NCBI GenBank assembly: GCA_045651165.1
Contig: JAZRRX010000058.1
Location: forward strand, 1-64,000
Source of the DNA: RGIG4608 sp045651165
GTDB lineage: Bacteria; Bacillota; Clostridia; Oscillospirales; CAG-272
Direction of reading: 5' to 3'
DNA: 64,000 nucleotides
Shown here: positions 58,728-64,000 of the stretch, piece after piece
Numbering within the stretch: the first letter of the stretch is position 1
How the letters are laid out: every line of letters begins with the position of its first letter
Program-made: the position numbers and the translations under genes
Notes under the pieces: generated by a model
The model's input: only the letters and a program-made list of their open reading frames with translations
Databases searched by the model: none
Told to the model about the DNA's origin: nothing

Positions 58728-60044
58728 TTATTTAACGAACTCCTTGTAGATTGCATCAATTGTTTTTTCGTAATCACTTTCATAAACTGCAATTACTATG
58801 TTAAGCTCACTTGCACCCTGGTCAATCATTCTAACGTTGACGCCTGCGCTTGAAATTGCAGAGAAAATGCGGGCAGCAGTACCTTTTGTTTCCTTCATTC
58901 CGCGACCAACGACTGCAACGAGTGCAAGACCTGTGTCAACTGTGATATTGTCTGCCTCAGTTATTCTGTGGAGCTCGGGTATAAATTCATCAATTTTAGC
59001 ATTCAATTCCTCACTGCTTACAACGTGACTCATGGAGTCAATTCCTGACGCCAAGTGCTCGGTGTGTATTTCATATTGGTCAAGACATCTGAAAACTCTT
59101 GCGGCAAAGCCAAATTCACCACCCATGTGGTTCTTTTCGATGTTTACAACTGAAAATCCCTTCTTACCTGCAATACCTGTGATAACGTAATTGCTGTCGC
59201 GCTCAGTTGCGAGAGGAACAATTATCGTTCCTTTATCCTCGGGGTGATTGGTGTTTCTAATGTTAATCGGAATGCCTTCTTTTTGAACGGGAAAAATGGA
59301 GTCCTCGTGGAGCACGGTCGCGCCATTATAAGAAAGCTCGCGAAGTTCACGATATGTGATAGTAGATATAGGAAGAGGATTCTTTATAATTCTTGGGTCT
59401 GCCATAAGGAAGCCCGAAACGTCAGTCCAGTTTTCATACAAATCGGCATTTGACGCGCGCGCTACGATTGAACCTGTAATGTCAGAGCCACCACGAGAGA
59501 AGGTCTTTATTGTTCCGTTGGGCATTGAACCATAGAAACCGGGAATTACGGCATATTGGTGCTTTGCGAGTTCCTCTTTCATTGCTTGGTTGGTCTTTTC
59601 TTCGTCAAATTCACTGTTTTCTTTGAAGAAAATAACGTTTTCTGCATCAATAAAGTCAAAACCGAGATATTTTGCCAGTATCAAACTGTTGAGATATTCA
59701 CCACGGCTTGCGGCATAGTCGCGACCCGAACGAGCCATCATAGCATTTTTTATGTATTCAAGCTCACCTGTGATGTCAAAGTCAATGCCAAGTCCACTTA
59801 TTATTTCTGTGTATCTTTTAACTATCTGACGGTAATAGTCCGTTATATCCTCGCGATTGCGAATCATATTATAGCAGTTATAGAGCATGTCGGTAACTTT
59901 TTCGTCATTACCTGAACGCTTTCCAGGAGCCGATGCTACAACATAACGACGAGAGGGATCTGCCTTAATTATTTCTGCAACGCGAATAAAATGTTCGGCG
60001 TCTGCTAATGATGTTCCACCGAATTTTACAACCTTTAATTGCAT
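58728..60044 (-). CDS. lysC: Aspartate kinase
   Basis: 438 aa; phosphorylates aspartate, first step to lysine/DAP, threonine and methionine. N-terminal VVKFGGTSLADAEHF, catalytic SRGGSDITGSIVARA, and two C-terminal ACT regions (about 300-438) for feedback control. ACT type and length fit a monofunctional enzyme. AAAGGA precedes the ATG. No lysine riboswitch is visible in its ~80-nt leader. asd is 44 kb away. Confidence 0.94.
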   Translation of the reverse strand: MQLKVVKFGGTSLADAEHFIRVAEIIKADPSRRYVVASAPGKRSGNDEKVTDMLYNCYNMIRNREDITDYYRQIVKRYTEIISGLGIDFDITGELEYIKNAMMARSGRDYAASRGEYLNSLILAKYLGFDFIDAENVIFFKENSEFDEEKTNQAMKEELAKHQYAVIPGFYGSMPNGTIKTFSRGGSDITGSIVARASNADLYENWTDVSGFLMADPRIIKNPLPISTITYRELRELSYNGATVLHEDSIFPVQKEGIPINIRNTNHPEDKGTIIVPLATERDSNYVITGIAGKKGFSVVNIEKNHMGGEFGFAARVFRCLDQYEIHTEHLASGIDSMSHVVSSEELNAKIDEFIPELHRITEADNITVDTGLALVAVVGRGMKETKGTAARIFSAISSAGVNVRMIDQGASELNIVIAVYESDYEKTIDAIYKEFVK

Positions 60045-60176
60045 CGTTTAGTTCCTTTCGAAATTACTTGATTTTAGTAATATGTTATGTAAAAAGAATG
60101 TAATTTGTCAAATTCAAAGCTATTGTATCATAAAAAATACAATAAGTAAATAGAAAAAATAAATTTTGCACACACT

Positions 60177-60209
60177 TTGACAATATTTGCTTGTGTTTGG
60201 AGATATAAT
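60177..60209 (+). promoter_or_regulatory. spoIIG-type promoter with 21-bp spacer
   Basis: TTGACA (60177-60182) and TATAAT (60204-60209) are perfect hexamers but 21 bp apart. In B. subtilis the spoIIG promoter also has an over-long spacer (22 bp) and needs phosphorylated Spo0A. TTTGACA over the -35 also reads as an 0A-box-like TGTCAAA on the other strand. Confidence 0.7.
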
Positions 60210-60258
60210 GAGTAAGCTAAGTTCATAAATTAGGGTTTGTTTAGAAATTGGAGAAAAA

Positions 60259-61119
60259 ATGGTAGTTTACGGTGATTTGCTTTTTCTTATCAATTTTAGC
60301 ATGGATTTTTTGTGCTTTTACATATCGTGTTTGCTATTGCATCAGAAATTGCCATTGTTTCGCATGTGCTTGTCAAGTTTTATGGGTGGCGTGTATTCCG
60401 TGATAGCATTATTTATTCCGATTAAAGGGATTAAAGCAACGGCAATTGACATATTGGTGCTCGTTTTGATGTGTTTGACAGTTTATTTAAGAAAGAATGT
60501 AAAAGTTGGAAAGATACTGAAGGGTATTTTTCTATACTTTTTTGTGTCAGCACTCTTGGGTGGACTTATGACCTCACTTTTTTCTATGTTCAATCGAATA
60601 GAACTTTTGGCAAAGAATACAGGGCTCGAAGAGGGAATTGACGTATGGATTTTTGCCCTGCTTGCGATAGCAGGTTCGATTTTCACTTTAAAGGGTGGAA
60701 AAATATTTAGAAGTTCTTCCTCCAAGCGCACAGCATCTCTTGTGATAGAAAGTGATATAGGACAAAAAGAATTGCACGCTTTAGTAGATAGTGGGAATCT
60801 TGCCATAGACCCCATAAGTGGCAAGTCGGTAATTTTTGTTAGTGTAGAAAAATGCAAGAATATTGTCGATAATGCTTTGTATGACTTTGTAAAAAATAAT
60901 AGAAATATAGATGATATTCCAATAACGATTTTGTCGAAAATACGAATGATACCAACGCGTGCCGTGTCTGGAGAAACGCTTTTACCTGCCGTAAGATTTA
61001 AAAATGTCAGCATAAAATGTGGCAAGAATAAAAAAGATATTGACGTTTACATAGGCCTTGTAAATGGTGAAAAGTTGGGGGAATATGACGCGATAATATC
61101 GGACGAAACTATTGCATAA
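60259..61119 (+). CDS. spoIIGA: Sigma-E processing peptidase SpoIIGA
   Basis: 286 aa membrane aspartic protease that cleaves pro-sigma-E in the mother cell after the SpoIIR signal. Five predicted transmembrane segments (about 1-150), then the protease domain with catalytic Asp in ALVDSGNLAIDP. GGAG precedes the ATG. sigE follows 72 nt later. Confidence 0.93.
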   Translation: MVVYGDLLFLINFSMDFLCFYISCLLLHQKLPLFRMCLSSFMGGVYSVIALFIPIKGIKATAIDILVLVLMCLTVYLRKNVKVGKILKGIFLYFFVSALLGGLMTSLFSMFNRIELLAKNTGLEEGIDVWIFALLAIAGSIFTLKGGKIFRSSSSKRTASLVIESDIGQKELHALVDSGNLAIDPISGKSVIFVSVEKCKNIVDNALYDFVKNNRNIDDIPITILSKIRMIPTRAVSGETLLPAVRFKNVSIKCGKNKKDIDVYIGLVNGEKLGEYDAIISDETIA

Positions 61120-61191
61120 AATTCAAAATACATTAATAATACATAAAAAATATTTCAAAATAATAATATAAAAATTTAAATGGAGAATCTT

Positions 61192-61965
61192 ATGGCAAAG
61201 AAAAATAAATTCATATTATTCAACAGAGGGATTTTTTGTTGCATTGGTGATTGCTTTAAAAAAATAATATTCAAAATCAAACTACTTATAGCAAAAATTC
61301 TTTCGCGTGGCGCGGTAAAAGGGGTATATTACGTCAATGGTCCGGATGTTTTGCCAGCTCCACTTTCGAAAGAGGAAGAAACAAAATATCTTGAAGAGCT
61401 ACCCTATAATGACCGTGCGCGTGATATTCTTATTGAACACAATCTGCGCCTTGTTGTTTATATAGCTAAAAAATTTGAAAGCACGGGAATTTGCATTGAG
61501 GACTTGGTTTCGATTGGCACAATAGGTCTTATAAAGGGCATAAACACATTTCGCGCAGATAAAAACATCAAGCTTGCCACCTATGCCTCGCGTTGTATTG
61601 AAAACGAGATACTTATGTACATAAGAAAGACATCACAGAGTAAGTGCGAGGTGTCAATTGACGAGCCACTCAACGTCGATTGGGATGGAAACGAGCTTTT
61701 GCTATCCGACGTGCTTGGCAACGAGGAGGACAACGTTGCATACGAGCTTGAAAAGGAGGAGGAGCGCAGAATAATACGCGAAGCGGTTGAGCGTCTTGAT
61801 GAGCGCGAGCGCCTGATAATTGAGATGCGATTTGGACTTTTTGGAAGAAAAGAAATGACACAAAAGGATGTGGCACAAGAGCTTGGAATATCGCAAAGTT
61901 ACATATCACGTCTTGAAAAAAAGATAATTTCTCAACTTAGAGAAGAAATAGAAAATAAAATTTGA
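61192..61965 (+). CDS. sigE: RNA polymerase sporulation sigma factor SigE
   Basis: 257 aa. Early mother-cell sigma factor. Region 2 is NLRLVVYIAKKFESTGICIEDLVSIGTIGL, region 4 ends with VAQELGISQSYISRLEKKI. The start at 61192 has GGAG 6 nt upstream. The pro-sequence before GVYYVNG is about 43 residues, roughly 15-18 longer than in B. subtilis, and contains NRGIFCCIGDC; no internal ATG could shorten it. sigG, usually next, is absent: rpmE follows. Confidence 0.94.
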   Translation: MAKKNKFILFNRGIFCCIGDCFKKIIFKIKLLIAKILSRGAVKGVYYVNGPDVLPAPLSKEEETKYLEELPYNDRARDILIEHNLRLVVYIAKKFESTGICIEDLVSIGTIGLIKGINTFRADKNIKLATYASRCIENEILMYIRKTSQSKCEVSIDEPLNVDWDGNELLLSDVLGNEEDNVAYELEKEEERRIIREAVERLDERERLIIEMRFGLFGRKEMTQKDVAQELGISQSYISRLEKKIISQLREEIENKI

Positions 61966-61983
61966 AAAAATTTAAAAAAACTA

Positions 61984-62012
61984 TTGCAAAATGGAGTTAA
62001 TTGTGTTATAAT
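61984..62012 (+). promoter_or_regulatory. Promoter of rpmE
   Basis: TTGCAA (61984-61989), 17-bp spacer, TATAAT (62007-62012), shortly after the sigE stop. Confidence 0.82.
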
Positions 62013-62058
62013 CATATGCAATGTGAATAATTTTGCTAAAAAGTGAGGTGTAAATAAA

Positions 62059-62268
62059 ATGAAGACAGGTATCCATCCTAAGTATGAAGAAGTAACAATT
62101 AAGTGTGCTTGTGGTGAAACAGTTACAACAAAGTCCACAAAGGGCGGAGATGTAAGCGTTGAAATTTGCTCTAAGTGTCATCCTTTCTTTACTGGTAAGC
62201 AGAAATTCGTTGATGCTGGCGGTAGAGTTGATAAATTCAAGAAGAGATTGCAGGCTAGCGCAAAATAA
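62059..62268 (+). CDS. rpmE: 50S ribosomal protein L31
   Basis: 69 aa, zinc-binding (C+) form: Cys in IKCACGE and ICSKCHPF. MKTGIHPKY opening and HPFFTGKQKFVDAGGRVDKF are diagnostic. GAGGTG precedes the ATG. Confidence 0.98.
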   Translation: MKTGIHPKYEEVTIKCACGETVTTKSTKGGDVSVEICSKCHPFFTGKQKFVDAGGRVDKFKKRLQASAK

Positions 62269-62295
62269 TTTTAAATTAGTACATTTCGCAACTAC

Positions 62296-62340
62296 GGGCA
62301 AGCTATGTGTTTTTGCACATACTTGCCCTTATTGTGTTTT
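62296..62340 (+). terminator. Terminator of rpmE
   Basis: GGGCAAG...CTTGCCC outer stem (62296-62302 with 62322-62328) with inner TATGTG/CACATA pairing and a T-rich tail. Confidence 0.75.
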
Positions 62341-62352
62341 TGAGGTGGTTTT

Positions 62353-63147
62353 ATGGCAAAAAAGTCCTTACCTATTGCGGTTTTTGACTCAGGAATTGGC
62401 GGTGTAAGTGTTTTAAAAGAGCTTATACGCTTACTTCCAAATGAAAATTTCATATATTTTGGCGATACCGCAAATGCGCCCTATGGTACAAAGAGCGCAG
62501 AGAAGGTAAGAGAAATGACTTTTTCCGTCTATGAGAGCCTCAAGGCAGAGGGAATAAAGGCTTTCGTTATCGCGTGCAATACGGCAACAAGTGTTGCGGT
62601 GGCATCTTTACGCGAAAAATATCCCGAGGATATAATTATTGGGGTTGAGCCCGCCCTAAAACCTGCCGTTAAATGTTGTGAGCGCCCAACGGTTGCAGTG
62701 CTTGCCACTCCTTTAACATTAAAGGAAGAAAAATTTGCCCATTTGCTTGAAAAATTCGGTACGGATGCGCGCGTAATTCCTTTTGCGTGCCCGGGCCTTG
62801 TTGAGTTTGTTGAGCGTGGAGAGATAGGTGGCAATGCCTTGCATACATTTCTTGAGGAGTTACTTTCCCCTTTAAAAGAGGAAAAACTTGATGCCGTAGT
62901 GCTCGGATGTACACATTATCCATTTGTTAAAGCAGAAATAACCTCGGTGTTGGAAAAAAACGTGCAAATTTTTGACGGAAGCGAGGGTACTGCGCGTGAA
63001 ACACGTCGTCGTCTTGAAGAAGCAGAACTTTTGTCTGAAACTGACCACAAAGGAAGCGTAATTTTTGTTGATTCATCATATCCTAACGAAAGAGATTCAA
63101 GTAAATCCTTGCTTGTGAAATTTGGAGGTGAATATATATGCAGTTGA
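62353..63147 (+). CDS. murI: Glutamate racemase
   Basis: 264 aa; makes D-glutamate for peptidoglycan. VFDSGIGGVSVLKEL, the two catalytic cysteines in VIACNTATSVA and VLGCTHYPFV, and the paired Asp/Glu positions are present. GAGGTGG precedes the ATG. Overlaps hflX by 10 nt. Confidence 0.96.
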   Translation: MAKKSLPIAVFDSGIGGVSVLKELIRLLPNENFIYFGDTANAPYGTKSAEKVREMTFSVYESLKAEGIKAFVIACNTATSVAVASLREKYPEDIIIGVEPALKPAVKCCERPTVAVLATPLTLKEEKFAHLLEKFGTDARVIPFACPGLVEFVERGEIGGNALHTFLEELLSPLKEEKLDAVVLGCTHYPFVKAEITSVLEKNVQIFDGSEGTARETRRRLEEAELLSETDHKGSVIFVDSSYPNERDSSKSLLVKFGGEYICS

Positions 63148-64000
63148 ATTTTAATGATGCCAAGGAACACATTTCAAAGGCTGTTCTTGTTGGCATAGTT
63201 ACAAGAGATACAAACAGTGAAGAGGTTGAAAAGGAGCTTGACGAGTTGGCTCGTCTTCTTGACACCGCGGGTGGCGAGGAGGTTGCTCGTCTTGTGCAGA
63301 ACAAGGAAACTCCAGATCCTAGAACAGTAATTGGTAGTGGTAAGATTTGGGAACTTTCCGAACTTTGCCGAAATAATGGAGTGAAGCTCGTTGTCTTTGA
63401 TGCGGAGCTTTCACCCTCGCAAATTAGAAATATTGAGGACGATTTGGGTGACGATATTAGCGTTATTGACCGTTCGATGCTTATTTTGGACATTTTTGCT
63501 CTCCACGCTACTACGGGTGAGGGAAAATTGCAGGTGGAACTTGCACAGTTGCGCTATACTGCACCCCGTCTTATTGGTAAGGGAACTCAGCTTTCCCGTC
63601 TTGGTGGTGGTATTGGTACACGAGGCCCAGGTGAAAGTAAACTTGAAAGCGATAGACGTCATATGAAGCGCCGTATTGTTGCGCTTGAAAGTGAACTTGA
63701 AGAGCTTGAAAAGAACAGAATGACTATGCGTGCAAGCCGTGACAAGAGCCAAATTCCTCAAATTGCGATTGTTGGCTACACAAATGCAGGCAAGTCAACC
63801 TTGCTTAACACACTTACTGACGCGGGCATTTTGGCAGAGAACAAGCTCTTTGCAACACTTGACCCGACTACAAGAAAATTGAAATTGCCCTGTGGTGAGA
63901 CGGTTTTGCTAACCGACACCGTTGGATTTATAAGAAAATTGCCCCACCACCTTGTAAAAGCGTTTAAATCAACGCTTGATGAGGCGGTTTATGCCGATAT
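63138..64000 (+). CDS. hflX: GTPase HflX (3'-truncated by the window edge)
   Basis: The open frame from ATG 63138 (GGAGGTG 6 nt upstream) runs off the right edge after about 287 codons. It has the HflX N-terminal nucleotide-binding domain, the linker motif PRLIGKGTQLSRLGGGIGTRGPGE, then a G domain with G1 GYTNAGKST and G3 LTDTVGFIRKLP. HflX splits stalled or heat-stressed ribosomes. It starts within the last 10 nt of murI. Confidence 0.95.
   Translation, partial: MQLNFNDAKEHISKAVLVGIVTRDTNSEEVEKELDELARLLDTAGGEEVARLVQNKETPDPRTVIGSGKIWELSELCRNNGVKLVVFDAELSPSQIRNIEDDLGDDISVIDRSMLILDIFALHATTGEGKLQVELAQLRYTAPRLIGKGTQLSRLGGGIGTRGPGESKLESDRRHMKRRIVALESELEELEKNRMTMRASRDKSQIPQIAIVGYTNAGKSTLLNTLTDAGILAENKLFATLDPTTRKLKLPCGETVLLTDTVGFIRKLPHHLVKAFKSTLDEAVYAD

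Noticed and set aside
60104..60112. TTTGTCAAA as an upstream Spo0A box for spoIIG
   Set aside because: On the other strand it is TTTGACAAA and fits a -35 for the leftward aspartokinase gene. It is also ~65 bp from the spoIIG -35, so there is no independent support.

Overview
The window is about 64 kb of chromosome from a low-GC, Gram-positive, endospore-forming member of the Clostridia (Bacillota). The evidence is the CIRCE-controlled hrcA-grpE-dnaK-dnaJ-prmA operon, a spoIIGA-sigE pair, a GerA/SpoVAF-type germination protein, a SpoIVFB-like M50 protease, near-consensus sigma-A promoters with 17-bp spacers, and many hairpin-plus-T terminators. Lipoproteins with Thr-rich linkers, SLH domains and LRR_5 repeats suggest an uncultured gut-type lineage; that last point is inference.

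Layout. 1-9.1 kb: 3' tail of a 23S rRNA with no 5S behind it, an LRR lipoprotein, split transketolase, mreC-nth-shikimate kinase-like genes, a 77-aa protein gene upstream of tRNA-Leu(UAG), an M6 metalloprotease lipoprotein and a SpoU methyltransferase. 9.1-24.9 kb: an XRE-HTH/serine dehydratase fusion, a D-Ala-D-Ala ligase, a leftward cluster rsmI-asd-DUF3006-methyltransferase-FolC-like pseudoenzyme, an amidase, ligA, murA behind an inverted repeat, DUF3810, a pseudouridine synthase, an SLH protein and prfB. 25-34.8 kb: orphan response regulator, iron alcohol dehydrogenase, nitroreductase-pcp, ychF, two DUF975 membrane proteins, trmB-truB, and an arsR/permease/thioredoxin cassette with matching operators. 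34.9-44.6 kb: germination protein, an inverted-repeat element, potABCD, M50 protease, a CAU tRNA, divergent PAP2, SGNH hydrolase, DUF3221 and YwaF-like proteins. 44.6-64 kb: heat-shock operon, flavodiiron protein, VanY peptidase, mnmM, OGG-type glycosylase, two more inverted-repeat elements around a membrane-anchored hypothetical, rplJL with its L10 leader, aspartokinase-GNAT, spoIIGA-sigE, rpmE, murI and a truncated hflX.

Most of the window is housekeeping, envelope and sporulation chromosome. I see no CRISPR array, prophage, transposase or recognisable defence island. The least ordinary items are the HTH-serine dehydratase fusion and the palindrome between its divergent promoters, the FolC-like protein without a P-loop, the dispersed palindromic repeat family, the ArsR operator pair, and the spoIIG-like promoter with a 21-bp spacer.
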